A DNA stretch of 64,000 bases from Rachycentron canadum. Taxonomy: Eukaryota > Chordata > Actinopteri > Carangiformes > Rachycentridae. A program made the translations under genes and the position numbers. The stretch lies in contig CM076668.1 in assembly GCA_038496675.1 (NCBI GenBank), positions 16,886,771 to 16,950,770 on the forward strand, in the 5' to 3' direction. This document shows positions 44,567 to 57,885 of this stretch, piece by piece; positions within the stretch are counted from its first letter, which is position 1, and each line of letters begins with the position of its first letter. The notes below the pieces were generated by a model. That model saw only the letters and a list, made by a program, of their open reading frames with translations, had not been told where the DNA came from and did not search any database.

Positions 44567-47500
44567 CCTTCTCTCCTCTGAGTTGTTTTCTGAATTCCTG
44601 CCAGGAAAGTTTAATGGCTGTGGAATTTGGACAGGAAAAAAGCGGCGCTGGAAGTTTCAGAGGAAGTGGGGATTTGTGCCTCACGAAGGCAGCACCTCTG
44701 TTTGTGTTCTCCCGGCCCGAGAGAGCGAGACAGACAGAGGGAATGAAAGACAGAGGAAGAGCGTCAGAGAGCTTTTCCTACCAACAGCACAGGCCTCTCG
44801 GGGAGGCAGACCTCAGGCAGACGGGCCGTGATCATTTAACCTCACACATACATGACCATGCATGCATAGAACAATACAGCAACACACTGCCAGACACACA
44901 CACCCAAACACACACATTCGCAGACCAAGACGCTAAATATATGCCACATGAAAACTGTTCAGCTGCACAAACATTTTTCTAAACACAATGCACACGCAAC
45001 TGCAACCACACACGTACACAAAACCACATGGCCACATACACCATCGCACACCATTTACATCTTCTCCTGAACTGCAACAAGATCTTTAGTGCAACACACG
45101 CTCACATCTAACCTCAGCCCAGCTGGTTCTCACTGCCACCTCAGACAGTAGTAGACAGATGTTGCACTGGCAGATACTTTCAGTTTCAAGATATTCAGAT
45201 TTACAGAGAGGAAGAGTTGAACATGATACTGTTTGAAAATGTGTTTCCCTGTTTTTTTGGGGGTGGAATGGCTGAACTTTAAAGGTTCAGATCCCACAAA
45301 TAACACTTACTCACCCCTAAACCCCTTGTACTCAGCCAGAGTATGTTTGGTTTCATTTGTCCAGGTTTTGAGATACACAGTAAATCGCTCGAAATTTTTA
45401 CTATGGAGGTTTGTGTTTTTGTCACTTATCTCTCATGCAGGTAGTTTTTGGTTTTATGTTATGTTTTCATAAACAATTAAAATCCAACAGGAACATAAGA
45501 GATTTGACCTCAACCTTTGCTCCTTGATGACTTTAAAATTTGAAAAGTCATTAAATATACATGTAAAGTAAATATATAAATAAAGATGTGAAGTAATTTT
45601 TCCTTAAAAGTTGGTGTTTGTTAACTCTGTGTAATCCATAGTTCTGCCTTCCCACAGACTCTCAGACTCAAGACTCTCACCCATGTCACCACTTAATGGC
45701 TGTACATCTGCCTGGCTCCCCATCCTTCACCCCACACCTCCCTGAGCCAAGCCCAGAGACAGATGGGTAGACATGGGGACAGACAGCTCAGGCGCCCCCA
45801 GCCAGCCAGCCAGCCACCCAAACAGCCAGCCAGTCACTCATTCAGCCCTGGAAAGAAGGCACTGATGCTGCAGACCACTGTATCCATTACAGACGCACAT
45901 ACACACACACACACACACACACATGCATGTATTAAAAAAAAACCACTGGTGTGTTCCTTGATCCCACAGCATGGCATTACCAGGGGATTCCTTAGCACTC
46001 ACATGGAGGCACAGATGCAGATACAAACACATGCACACAGATGCGAATCTGTTATACTCACATCCTCCAAACACCCATGAAGCAGCATGAGACCTGATGG
46101 AGGCTCATCCACCTCTCACCACTTTGTTCCAAAGCAGGACATGTAGACTTTTTATCATTGGATAAACTGAAAAATCTTTGAGCCAGAAAGGCGGTTTAAT
46201 GACTGCGATGAAAGGCCCTATGTTTCGATCCAATAAAAATAAGTATTTAATGCAGTTTTTGCACTGTTTTCTTTTTACACATGAGGTTCAGCTTCCTCAT
46301 CATAAGAAGCACAGCGGAGCCTGAGAAAAGATTTGCATCATGTCCTCGATGTGACTGAAGAGAGCTTCATAAAGTCTGAGAAATAAACCCTGATGGTGTC
46401 ATCAGACCTGACATTTACCAAGCAGGGAAAGTTGCGTTTTTTGGACACTGACCTGTCCGGATTAAAAAATCAAGATATCTTGGCTTTGCATTGATTTAGA
46501 AAATTCCTCTTTTAATGTGTCCCTGGCAAGTGTAATACTAAATCGCTTTTGTACTCCCTTAAAGATAGATTCCAGTCTCATTCTCACAGTTCTGGCCCAT
46601 CGTCCCTATCAGTAACAATAACATTGTACATACCAAGGTAATAGCTGAGATCTGGAAGCGTTGCTAAAAAGAGGCCTGACAGGACAAGAAACAGTCAGAT
46701 GATCAAACGTAGACGAGAGAATAAAGCAAACCATTAAAAATATTAGCCAACTCTCTGTTGTAAACATGCTTTACAGTTTACAGGACTGTTCCTGTTCCAT
46801 CACTAGCCAACTCACCAAGACATTATCAGATGTCAATATCGTGACATTATCGTGATATTATCAGATGTTTGCAGGCTGCAGGTTCTCCCGTGCTTCAGCG
46901 CAAGCTAGCAAACTGTTCATTCTTAGAAAGACGACAGAAAAAAAATGAGTTCAAGCTCATTTAAGGGGCGACCTGAGACATGCAACAGTAGTTCCTGCAG
47001 TGCTGCTAACTCCATGGACCCCAGTGTCCAACCTCTGCAAGAATTTCATAACCAGTGAAGGAGCTTCAACAGTATCCTTTCTGGAAGATTCTTCCATTTT
47101 CCAACCTTTTGTCTGCACTCGGGATCAGGCAGCTGAATTTATGTGTAGCGCTGTAGTGAATCCCAACTAGTGCCAACGAGAAGAAAAATCTGCCCTCACT
47201 GCATAATTATTACCAACATTTTGGATGTGCACATGTTTGCTTTTGGTTCAGATAAAGTGGTTCTGATAATCTGGATAAACTGTTGGCGTGTTTACAACCT
47301 GTCTGATGGTCTGGCTGCTCGTGTTTCTTGCCTTGTCAAACATCTTTGCAGAGTTAGTTGCTGCCATGTTCCCAGATCTCAGCTTATAAAGGATGGAAAT
47401 GGTGATCAAAGCTTTGAAAATAAGACCCACATTTCTAATGAACTGAAATTACTCTCTTGTACTGGACAGTTGCACATCTGCTCCAGCTGTCTGAACACAC

Positions 47501-49744
47501 CCAGCCCCATTAAAAAAAAAAAAAAAAATCACATCATTAAGTAAGTATTCAGAAACAAAGACAGTGGAGCAGAGCAATGATGGAATTACTCTAATTACAG
47601 AGTTAACTGCTGTCAAAAGGTGTAATAAAGTTGTTTCTGTGCACTACTGTCAAACTGAAGCACTTTTGTGGGGCTGCACGGTGTTATGTTCGACACTTTC
47701 AAAGACAAACACACCCACAAGAGGAAATGCCTATCGACAAATGGCCCCAAAAGTGAAGTGACCACTATATAGTGTGCCCCCGTCACATCACCTGTGAAGA
47801 AGTGGATGATGGTGGGCGTTAGAGCTGTTAGTGGAGCAAGCCCCCCCTGCTGAGTCAGGAACATAACATCTGACACCGAAGCCTGACATGAGAAACAAAC
47901 TTTTGGCACCAGGCTCTGTCCTAAACAAAGTCGAAGCTCTGCTGGACACACGGTGGAGGCAAATCAAGAGATAGAAACAGTGCACAAGTCAGGAGACATT
48001 TGTCATGATTACAGATTATATTTGACACGTGGTATTCCCCGACGTGGAAAGTATTTTGTGTTCTTGTGTTCTGGTGGTTCTGGGAGCAAAATACCGGTGG
48101 ATAAAGCTGTTTTAAATTCCATATGCTGCTGGCAATTATGTTGTTTTCTACCCACAAGTAATGCCTTTGTCGTCTAGGTATCTGTTTTGATTAGCCATCC
48201 TGTCAGAGCGTGGGGATCAACAGATCAATCCTGCAACAAGCTGCCAAAAGAAAATCTGTGCAAGAATCTGGTATTACTCATGTTGGATATATCTGCAAAT
48301 AAGCAGACAATATTCATCCCCCAAAAATTCATATGGTTTATATGAACCACCAAAAGAATTTTGTGACATTTATAGAAGATTTTTAAGAGAAAAGTGCTGG
48401 TTATTTATGGTTATTAGTTGCATTTACAAAATCCTTTGGTCCAAGTAGGAAATTTGGGTTGAAAAAAAAAGTATCTTTATCTAAGTAATTTAACTGTTGA
48501 AGTAATGATTTCTCATATTTGCTAACATGAGGCAGCACAGCTTCATTTTATGGAATATATTCAATCAGCTCACACGGTGTAATTATCCCATTCATCATTT
48601 TTTTAAATGATGTAACATGTTCTCAGCAGGTTTCAGGAGCCACAATACTTTCTCATTGCATGCACTTTAGAAAAAAGAGTAATAAATCTGCAGCCACAGC
48701 ATGTGCTTTTTAAAGCTGAAGTCTCTCATGAACTGTTTGACCATGAGGAGCCAACGTGTGTGCGTGTGCGCCCCACATGTTTAGGGAGAGCGAAGGGATG
48801 TTTGGGGATGTTTTTCCTTTCACCCACTGACACCCAGATTACTCTTTGTTAGACCACTTGCATCACGGTATATCTAGACTTTCAGCAGAGCTGGTTTCAC
48901 TGAAAAGTTCTGACAGATCTCATGAGTTGCTACCTGTAGTAAGGGGTTCCCTGTGTCAACCCACCTCAGGCCCAGGACCGTGGCAGCGGGGTGGAACCGT
49001 GGCCGGGCCTGTTTACTCAGCTGTGGGGCTCCCCAGGTCCAGGGGAAAGAGAGGATGTGTTCAGGGCCTCATTAATCATGGCTGCTTCGGAAGAGATAAA
49101 CAGGCAAGGCCCAGCAGGGATGCTGCAGCTCCTGGCGCTGAGGGGGGGGGGACGAGGAGGAGGAGGAGGAGGAGCGGTGAGGTGGAAGGGGTGGAAGGAA
49201 AGGAGGAGGTGTGGTGGGGTAGGTGGAGGGCCAGAAGGGGTGTGGATGAGGGACGGGGAGAGGAGACAGTGGACTCACACACCAGGGGATACACCATAAC
49301 ACTTGCTCTTTGGTTCCACATCTGCATGGCTGCGCAGGCTTGTAAATCTACATTCCTTGTCTGGCCGGATGCAAACAGAGCGCCCGACACAAGTGCATGA
49401 ACCCAAGGCCATTCGTGTTATTTTTTTTCTTTAGACAGTGTTGCATTGTTTGTGCATTTTTAAAAAGGACGCTAAGTTCTGTGTGCATGCATGAACATAG
49501 ATCAGCACTTATTCCAATTCCAAATTTCACCTTGTCTCTGTGTTTTCCTGTTATATGTAAACAGTAACCACACTAGCAACCATGCATTTACAGTAGCACA
49601 TTACACTTGAGGGGAGACACAATGTGTTTCACAGAAACACACACAGGCTGACAAACAGATGTGGGTGAAAACTCAAACACAACAAAACAACATGAGGAAA
49701 ATAATATTTTCAGTCTGCTTTCAGACAAAAACGCTGCTGGAGGA
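44567..49744. other. Intergenic, no gene seen
   Basis: No exon is recognised. It includes CA-rich text near 44900-45050, a CA run at about 45899-45922, a CAGC-rich stretch near 45798-45835, poly-A near 47512-47528 and a G/A-rich block at 49138-49270. Confidence 0.4.
49138..49270 (+). repeat. Purine-rich G/GGA block
   Basis: It starts with a 10-G run, followed by about six GGA units and many GG/GGG runs, almost without pyrimidine pairs. It sits in a locally GC-rich 300-base segment. The 184-codon frame crossing it is a composition artefact. Confidence 0.85.
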
Positions 49745-50024
49745 CTTCTAACACAATCTGGATCTGCACTCCAGCAGCTACACAGTAGGATCATAAAACT
49801 CCAAAAGCTCATTCAGCAACTTCAGATTTGGCCCTCAGAACAACCAGAGGGCCCGAGCCAGATGACCTAAGAGGACTGATAGCTTCGTATTTTATAAGCA
49901 GGTCAGAGAGGCGCCGAGAAGCGAGGCCATCCAGGGCTTTACACACAATAAGCAAACTTCTCTAATCAACTCAGAAACTAACCCGGAGCCGTTTCAGCGA
50001 TCTGAGAGCAGGTGTGATGTGATC
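49745..50024 (-). pseudogene. Non-LTR retrotransposon ORF2 C-terminal fossil
   Basis: Read from 50024 downward on the minus strand it gives DHITPALRSLKRLRV, then two stops, then SLLIVCKALDGLASRRLSDL and SPLRSSGSG. This is the conserved C-terminal block of teleost L2-type LINE ORF2 (usual pattern DHITPVLRSLHWLPV...). Further nonsense codons follow. The same block is found at 52130 on the other strand. Confidence 0.8.
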
Positions 50025-51402
50025 ACTTTTACTCTGTCAACTCTGTCACCCAGTGTGTTGGATGATTATATTTCTGCCTCTACCTGGTGACAGACGCCAG
50101 ACGGGATTTCTAAAAGCCAGGGCTGATACACTGCCTGATGCATGGTACCAACACCAGAATGATACTGTCATTATACTTCCTACACAACTGACTTATTATG
50201 CATCATTTTGAATCATCACTGACAGGTGTATTGTAGCAATGACTGCAAATCCTCAAAGTTGTACAGGCCACAAACACTTCCTTGTTAATTTTATTTGGGG
50301 GGGGGGGGCACTAAGAGGCAGATGAAGTGCACAATGCCTTTCAAAGAAGAGCTGGTTCTTGACTAGTTTTTTTTTTTTTTCGCAGTATAAAATGGGTGTC
50401 TGAAGCCTAAGACTTCCTACATAACCCAAATGTATAACTTTGGTCTTATTTCCCTTAAAATTACATGTTCTAATAATAGACCCCTTTAATAGTGTTCCCA
50501 GCTGAATTTATTATAATCCCTATATTTGACATGAGAGCCACATTTTGTAATTTCCCAACTCCTCAGTTGTTCTCCCAGCTGACATCTTGGGTGTTCTAGG
50601 ATAAATAAAATACTGAAGTACACCACACTGTATAGTAAATATGGAGTGAGTTGGTCAGTGCACGTACAGTATATCGTACAATTGCATATGCAGTTGTTAA
50701 TCAGTATCTGCTTAGCAGCAACGTCTGCGGTGACCTAGCATTAAGTCTGATTTATTTATTAATGGGAAATTCTGGGCTCCAACACTCTAACCACAAATAT
50801 TGAGCTTATTTGATAAAAAAATTGTTTTCCCTCCAGTGTTCCTCTGTTAACTTGACTCTGTTGGCCTGAGTCCCAACAGATCTTTTTCTTTGTCCATATC
50901 CCTTTCATACTCCTCAGTTTCTCATTAAAAGAAAAGAATACTTGAGAGATTTGCATTCAACTGTAAGAGAAAGACAGAGTGAAATAGTGTTTCTGTCAAT
51001 CTGTCATGTGGATGAGAGACTGGGGTCAAAGCGCTGGGTTATTCTACACCCACAGACTCTTGAGATGGGGGAAAAAGAGGACCTTGGTGAAACCTGCTCC
51101 GGTTCGGGTCTGTTCCAAAAAGCCAACCATTATTACCTGCTTCTCCTCCTCCTCTCCTCGGCCTGCGCATTCTTCCTTTGCAGACCTCTGTGTGTCAGAG
51201 GCGGCAAGATTTCACTCATCTCCTGCACAATATTTCATCAGTCGGAAGAAAAAAGAAACGTCTGAGAGAGGAGGAAAGAGACAGACCAATCAGTTTGAGA
51301 GACCTGACAAATGCAATAAGCCAAAAGTTTATTTCAGAGCTCCCTCTAAATGGGTTTTAAGATATTGTATTACCCTGTTTATGTAAGTCTATTTCTTAAT
51401 TA

Positions 51403-51462
<60 letters not shown>

Positions 51463-52129
51463 ATGTGTGTGTGTGTTTATGTGCATCTGTCTGCGCCCCT
51501 GCGCACGTGTCCCTGTGTTGAACACTAATTGGTCTTGATAGGCTCGGAAAAGTGACATCATTACCAGATTGTCTGGATTTCCCCCAGAGGTCAAACAAGT
51601 GGGCAAGATTGAAATACTGCCTCACGATGCGGTGAATGAAACAGATACACAGAGTAAGAACCATGATAACTCCATCTCTGGTGAATGTAACTGATTCAGA
51701 CACAGCATGGAGGGCTGGGGGCAGTATTTATGCATTTCAGTTGTTTTAATCTTGAACTTGTGTGGGTTAGATCTTTTTTCTTTTTTTTTTCAAGCAATAT
51801 CGTCCTTCAGACTCATTCAAAACTAGAAATGTTATCTAAAACATCTGAACGACAAGAAACACAGAGAGAAAGGAAAGCCTTTCTAGACGCTACGCAACCC
51901 AAGCTGCTGTTTGATCTTTTGCTCAGAGCTAAATCTCAGGACATAAACTTGATCTGAAATCATAATAGGATTTAACGTATCAAATAAATGAGTGAAAGCA
52001 CATACTTCTGCAGCAGGATGATGATTATAATGAACAAAATACACAGAAGAAAATTTCCAATAATGTCACCATAGAGATTTATTAGCCAGTAGGGACCCAA
52101 ACGTGAGTCCTCACTGAGACTAAGAGAGA
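50025..52129. other. Intergenic with long TG run
   Basis: It contains a G run at about 50299-50308, a T run at about 50368-50380 and the TG run at 51405-51476. The 107- and 126-codon frames over 50942-51386 lack a recognisable domain. Confidence 0.45.
51405..51476. repeat. (TG)n microsatellite, longest in window
   Basis: About 36 TG units with one GCA interruption near 51460. Confidence 0.95.
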
Positions 52130-52231
52130 GTGGATCACATTACTCCAGGTCTCAGATCTTTGCTCTGGCTTCCTGTGTGTCAGAGCATTGTTCTCAAATA
52201 CTACTGTTGGTTTCATAATGCTCTGAAGATA
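52130..52231 (+). pseudogene. Non-LTR retrotransposon ORF2 C-terminal fossil
   Basis: Translation from 52130 gives VDHITPGLRSLLWLPVCQSI followed by VLKYYCWFHNALKI, the L2-type LINE C-terminal block; a stop follows two codons later. Probable further LINE-derived sequence continues to about 52480 without an open frame. Confidence 0.8.
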
Positions 52232-54515
52232 CTTTTCTAATGTGCTGCTGCCCTATGAACCGTCCTGAAGGAAACGGTTTTAATGCTCCACAAAACCTGA
52301 GATGTGCTACAGGTCTGAGTTCTCTCCTATTAAATCTGATGTGGGACATTTTATTCATATTTTACACTGCACTGCAGCTGTGCTGCAATTTGGATCCTTC
52401 TGTTTAATTCAGTTGTAATTTATTCACATCCTCTATTTTATTAAATTACATTCTATATGTCTTTTTGTGTCTGTGGGTTCTTTTATAATCATAATAGAAG
52501 AGAGGAAGAGAGTTTTATACAAACAAAAAAAATTATTTAGCTAACATTATAGCACCAATACAATAATAGATTAACTTGCAGAGAATCCATGTATCAGAAA
52601 CCATCCAAAGATTATGACTTATGTTGACCTGGTATGTGTCATTTTGAGTTATTTACCCCAAATAAAATCTTGATCCTTTTAAACTTACATGCAGTGTTTG
52701 CTATCAATTGTTAATTATATTTATCCTTTGCAGGGTTAGGGTTAGTTTCATTCTAATATACACATCATTTATACAACATATACATATATATTGATATAAG
52801 GGGACAGTGAATATAATGGAAAAGAATAATATGATATTAAATAACAGACTGTGTCCACCCTGTCTTTTTCTGTTTTTCTGATTTTTTAAATAAATAAAGT
52901 ATATAATATATAATAATATAATATGTGACACTAAGACTCTGTAGACTTCACATAGCTCTGTGCTAAATGACCAGTGACTTTAGAGCGGACTTAAAAAATA
53001 TAATAGGTCATTAACGCCACCTAGTGATCAATAATAACACTCTCAGCCAACGCAGTGTCAGGTCTTTTTCGCAGCAGATGTTCTGACTTGTCTTCATGAT
53101 AAAACCCAGGTGTTGAATGTGGCAGAAATATTTAATCATACACAGAAATATTTAATCATCCATTGTTGTATTTAGTAATTTAGCTAAATTACTTTTCAGT
53201 TAAACGCAGCACTTTTTATTAGGTTTTTTTTTTAATCTCTACATTTATTTACCTGCTTTTTGTTGCATGTGTTCCCTCTTTTTTCTGCTTTTGGGGCCTG
53301 AGACCCTGGGCTGTCCCACTGGCGGTGTCCCTGACCAACCTCAGAAGGAACCATGGGTTGTCAGCTCATGTGTTTCACCAGGGCCTTCCAGGCTGTAAAA
53401 GCCACTGTTTCTCTTTTCCTATTGCTGGCACCCACCTTACATCCTCTCCTTCTGGCTCCACGTGATGCACATCCACGCATCTTTTTGCACTGCTGATACT
53501 GCTGATTTCCGCACCCTGTTCTTCTTCTGTCACAGTTGTTCAAACACAACTACACACCAGCGACGCGTTGCGTTCAAGCAGTCTCCTTTGTATCTGTGAC
53601 TCAGACCGTTCTGCTGCCCCAGAGAAGCCTGGGTGAGACATTTGTTCCCCACCTATGAGCAGGTCCATGTTCTCAATCAAACAAATGTCTTTTGTCCAGC
53701 ATTAATTGTCGTTGGTTTTAATAATAAATGATGTCTTATACTGTGATGCTACAAAAGTTGTGAATGTTACTCTGCGCAAAAGAAAGATTATTGCATATTT
53801 ATTTCATTAAATATTTCTACTTAGGATTGAGTTTTATCCCTGATCTGTTACCTGACTGATCTTTGTTCCAAATGCATGACAAACACATGACAAACACATT
53901 AAGAGATAATGCACTACCAGAAACGTCCTCATGGTGGCATCTGTGACTACAACATGACCAGTGTTTGCCTGAATCCGATTTTAGGTCATAAACTCCCCAT
54001 ATCCTTCCAAGAGATCATTACTGGAAACGGTCAGCAAACAATAACCACATTAAAACATCACAGAGGCACTGAACAGATAGCATCCGTCTTTGTGGTCCTC
54101 GGTCATTAACAGTGGCACTGGATGTGGCAGACTAGTCATGTGGTTGCCACCGTCCACCCTCAAAAATATTTACTCAAACCAAACACAGTGGCAGAATTTT
54201 ATCTCACCCACACCGTGTTGCCCAGGGACGTCACCATAAACCTTATCGCCCTCTCTCAGTTCATCACCTCTGCCATCTGCTCTTGCTTATGTTTTGCAGT
54301 ACCAGGTAGATTCGGGGTCAGAGAGTGGATTCAAGTGATGACAATGTTGTTTTTTTCCGTGTCACATATTATCCTGTGTTGGGATCTGCACCAGGAGCCT
54401 ACAAGTTAACGCAGATAAACAAAATGAAAACAAGAATATACATGTTCACAAGTATCTTATGAAAGAGCCATTTTATATTGGAATCTGCATATGAAGGAAC
54501 AGTCAGGGAGGTTAA
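52232..54515. other. Intergenic, no gene seen
   Basis: AT-rich sequence. AACGCCACCTAGTGATCA near 53013 is a phrase common in teleost repeats but too short to assign. No exon is supported. Confidence 0.4.
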
Positions 54516-54680
54516 CTTAGCTTTGCATAAAGACATGGGGAACAGGACACGGTTCAAAGCTTTTATAACATTTAATTAATGAGCTTTAGAGTTGAAGATT
54601 AAGTGGATATTTTTTACCTATGGACAGAGAACCTTTTTTCTGCTGTTTCCATATGTTTCCAGTATTTATGCTAAGCTAAG
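54516..54680. mobile_element. Foldback element with CTTAGCTTAGCATAAA ends
   Basis: The left end CTTAGCTTTGCATAAAGACA and the right end TTTATGCTAAGCTAAG (54665-54680) are inverted repeats matching at most of about 22 positions. The interior has TTAATTAATGAGCTTTAGAG. This matches a common teleost repeat as I recall. It is noncoding. Confidence 0.65.
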
Positions 54681-55624
54681 CAAACCAGCTGCTGACTGTC
54701 ACCCTCAAATTTAACACACAGGCATCTTAAACAGGTATCAAAATTGTGGTTAAAGCTCAACAAGAAACCAAATAAGCGGAAGAAATATAATTAGGTAACT
54801 CAACACTGACATATTATCACCTTTTCAGTTGATATAGTGAACTTGTAAGCAAACATTTGCTCATTTGTATTATCCAGCAGCAACATTAGAATTCATTTGG
54901 GCTCAGGTTTCCAGTGAACTGAAGCCTAACAGTCTCAATTTTATCTTTCTTTTTGGTCTCTTATCATCTGACTTATTGCAAAACACAATATTCTATTGCT
55001 CTGAAATTAAATCAAAACTTTATTTCAAATTCATTTTATACAGACTACAGAATAAAGCTCTGAAGATTTATAAAGCATAAAGAATTTATAAGGTGCAGTG
55101 ATGTCTGTGTAGATGAACTGTCTGTTGCATATAATGCTTTCTGAATCAAGCCAATCAATCATTCTATCTTTATCACACACAATCAATTCCCATGTGAAAC
55201 TTGACCCCAAGCCAGATCAATCGGCATGACTGTCAAAACAGGTCCTCCAAAGATCTTAAATAACAAGTGCCTGAATGACCTATTTAGAGTTGCTTGTGAT
55301 TATGCAATGGTATGTGTAACAGAATAGCACAGGGAAAATGTTTTCACTGAACCAGACCCACCCGTATCAGTTGTACTCTTTGTCATGATACTGTATTATT
55401 AGCTTCGGGGATGTAGCAAGGTTTTTTTCTTCACATGCAGTAGGCTGGTATGTTGGCAAGAAAGTTCACCTAACAGTTATTTAAAAAGCTTTCTGGCAGT
55501 TATTGAGGTTTTTATAATAGCAAACAAGCTTCTCTGTGTTTGAGTGATATATAGTTTGCTTGGGGTTGTATCTATTATGTCTTTTTTTTTCTTTTTTTTT
55601 TTTACCCAGCCTGGGTCAGGATGA
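54681..55624. other. Intergenic, no gene seen
   Basis: AT-rich with T runs near 55580-55603. Nothing recognised. Confidence 0.4.
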
Positions 55625-55925
55625 ACAGTGGAGGACCATTGAAGTTTTTACAATCCATCCCAAAGGTCTGTGCCAAATTTCATGAAAATCCACCCAGATG
55701 TTTTTGAGATATCTCACTTAAACCCACAAATTTTCAGGCCACGGCGGCACTTCATGAAATGACAAGGTTCAAGGTTCACCTGAGTCATTATGATTCATTA
55801 TCTGGGGACCATGAATGTCTGCACATAATTTCACAGCAATACATCCAATAGTACTTGAGATATTTTGGTCTGGACCAAAGCGATGGACTGACCAACAGGT
55901 GCTGCTAGCATGGCTGCAATGTTGT
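55625..55925 (-). mobile_element. R3 repeat, reverse, long copy
   Basis: It contains CCAAATTTCATGAAAATCCA, GGGGACCATGAATGTCTGCA, CATCCAATAGTACTTGAGAT and GTCTGGACCAAAGCGATGGA, then GCTGCTAGCATGGCT. The order is the reverse complement of the copy at 38294. Two similar sub-blocks suggest an internally repetitive or doubled copy. Confidence 0.7.
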
Positions 55926-56649
55926 TATGTTACTACAGTATATCCAGAACATTTAAGTTCTCATGACCTGCAACAAAACTTTGCTTTACCTCTCAGCTAC
56001 ATCTCCCATGAGAAAGTAACCTATAGGATACATGATACACCTGTTCACAGCTCTTATATAATAAGTATATGGTAGGAATGTGTGGGAAACATGTAGCAAC
56101 ACAAGCTGTAAACAATACCACAACCAAAGTTGTGGTTTATCTGCCAAGAAAGAAACTTGGCTATTGATTATTTCTGACTTACAAGCTGATGAGATCTTAC
56201 ACCTCCTGGGGCGTATCAAGGTTAAAGGTTCAGTTCGTAAACATATTTGATTCTACTCTATCTCCAGCTATGTGTGAGATCCCTGTGCATTCCTTCCCCA
56301 GTGCTGCCAGTAAGGTGATTACTGAGTATCATTTCCTCTAGCTGTGGAAACCCATTTTCTGGGTCAGTGGACCCCACCAAAAGACTGATTGAGTCTTAAA
56401 AGAGGCTCCCTCAAGCATATGTTTGCTCTCCTTGTACCCGAGACAATGGGCCCAACACACCTACACCGCCCTCGTAATATCACTGGGAAGTGCTGTAACA
56501 TTAAGAGGACGGGGCGCTAAAGTCAACAATACATGCATCTCCATACAGCCTCAGTCCGATTTACAGTCGAAATTTTGTATAATTTCAGGTGCTACATTAA
56601 AGATCAGAGCATCAAGACTTTTACTTAGGGATTAAGTTAGGATTCGTCC
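55926..56649. other. Intergenic, no gene seen
   Basis: Mixed composition. TTAAAGGTTCAGTTCGTAAAC near 56221 resembles the end of another fish repeat but is too short to call. Confidence 0.4.
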
Positions 56650-56725
56650 TCTGTGGACCATAAATATCAGTGTAAAATTTCATGAGTGAATCCAATGACA
56701 TTGTTAAAAATATTGTCCAGCAACT
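56650..56725 (-). mobile_element. R3 repeat, reverse, short fragment
   Basis: CCTCTGTGGACCATAAATAT, AAAATTTCATGAGTGAATCC and AATGACATTGTTAAAAATAT align with the GGACCATGAATGTC...AATTTCA...ATCCAAT part of the 55625 copy. Confidence 0.5.
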
Positions 56726-57449
56726 GTAAATTTTGACAAAAAATGAAGCGTCATGGTCCTTAAAGTTTTTAATGTTCATTTACACTTAATTTGCTCATCA
56801 TTTGTCCTCAGAGTCGCTCATGCATTGCATCGGTGATGGTGCAGACAGGAGTGGAGGAGAGAGGAGGAGGAGGAGGAGGAAGAAGGGAGGGATCCGTTGC
56901 TCCCTGTGTAACGAGATTCCCAGCTAATCAGTGACTTTCCTGCGTTATCGCTTCCATCAGGACACTCGGGAGGCCGAGTAACCCAGGACGAGCTGATGTC
57001 ATGCCGAGATGGGTAAAGAGGGGGAGGTGTGTGTGCACTTGTGTGTGTGTAGGGCTGTGGGGGGGGGGGGCGTTTACCACCGAGTTTGTGTTTGTTGCTG
57101 AGGGACTGATTTGAGTGTGTCAGTGACTGTGTGTGTGTGTGTGTCTGTTGTTGTGTCTGTATGTGTGTTTGATGTCCTCATAGATCTGCAGACGAGGATG
57201 AGGATGACTAACTGTGCCTGTGGACTATATGATGTAAGACAGATAGGACTGGTGAAAATGGCATGTTTGTGTGCATGTTTGTGTGCATGTATGTGTATGT
57301 GCAGTCCTGTATGTTTGTGGGTGCCAGTGTGAATATTTAAGGCTTTTTTTTATCACGGTATCTTTTCACAAATGTAAATTTGCCTTTTCCTGTGTATCAG
57401 TTACTGTGTGTGTCTTGTGGATTTACAGTATGTGTATTCACGTCCCTCT

Positions 57450-57454
<5 letters not shown>

Positions 57455-57490
<36 letters not shown>
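57455..57490. repeat. (TG)n microsatellite
   Basis: An uninterrupted TG run of about 18 units. Confidence 0.95.
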
Positions 57491-57492
<2 letters not shown>

Positions 57493-57843
57493 AAAAAACA
57501 CAGAACAAGACAAATACAAAGAATACTTGGCACTGAATTTACTGTGGATATCAGTATGACCACAGTGTATCATGATGTATCTTCAAATCCTCAGATATGT
57601 TTATTTTATCTGACTGGACGAGAGTTAAACATTAATAGTTTTGGATCATCTCCATGGAGCAGATGCTTTTGTTTTATTTAGTTTTTTATGAATGGACCAC
57701 CATTTTGCTCATCTTTGGCTCATGCAAGATGATACGCACAGGTTCCTGTCCAGGTTTCACACTGTTTCACCGATAAGACACGGAGCAGCAATCGCCCAAT
57801 GCAGGCGATGAAGAAGACGAATGATTAGCTCGTAAACATGCAC

Positions 57844-57885
57844 GTAGCCAATGCTGTTTCTCCAATGTGCAGAAACATTGGCTAC
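57844..57885. repeat. Bulged hairpin GTAGCCAATG...CATTGGCTAC
   Basis: GTAGCCAATG pairs with CATTGGCTAC perfectly and, after a 3-base bulge, TTTCT pairs with AGAAA; the loop is about 9 bases. It may be part of an unrecognised repeat. Confidence 0.75.

Noticed and set aside
44460..44982. Overlapping 123-, 139- and 153-codon frames
   Set aside because: Pro/Gly/Ser runs generated by the G-run to C-run switch and CTC repeats.
48846..49400. 184-codon frame with Gly/Arg runs
   Set aside because: Produced by the purine-rich block; the minus-strand frames of Ser/Pro runs over the same bases show it is compositional.
56980..57030. Short ATG-led exon ending in GGGTAAAG near 57010
   Set aside because: Donor-like word only; no acceptor partner or recognisable peptide, and no match to ETV4 N-terminal sequence.
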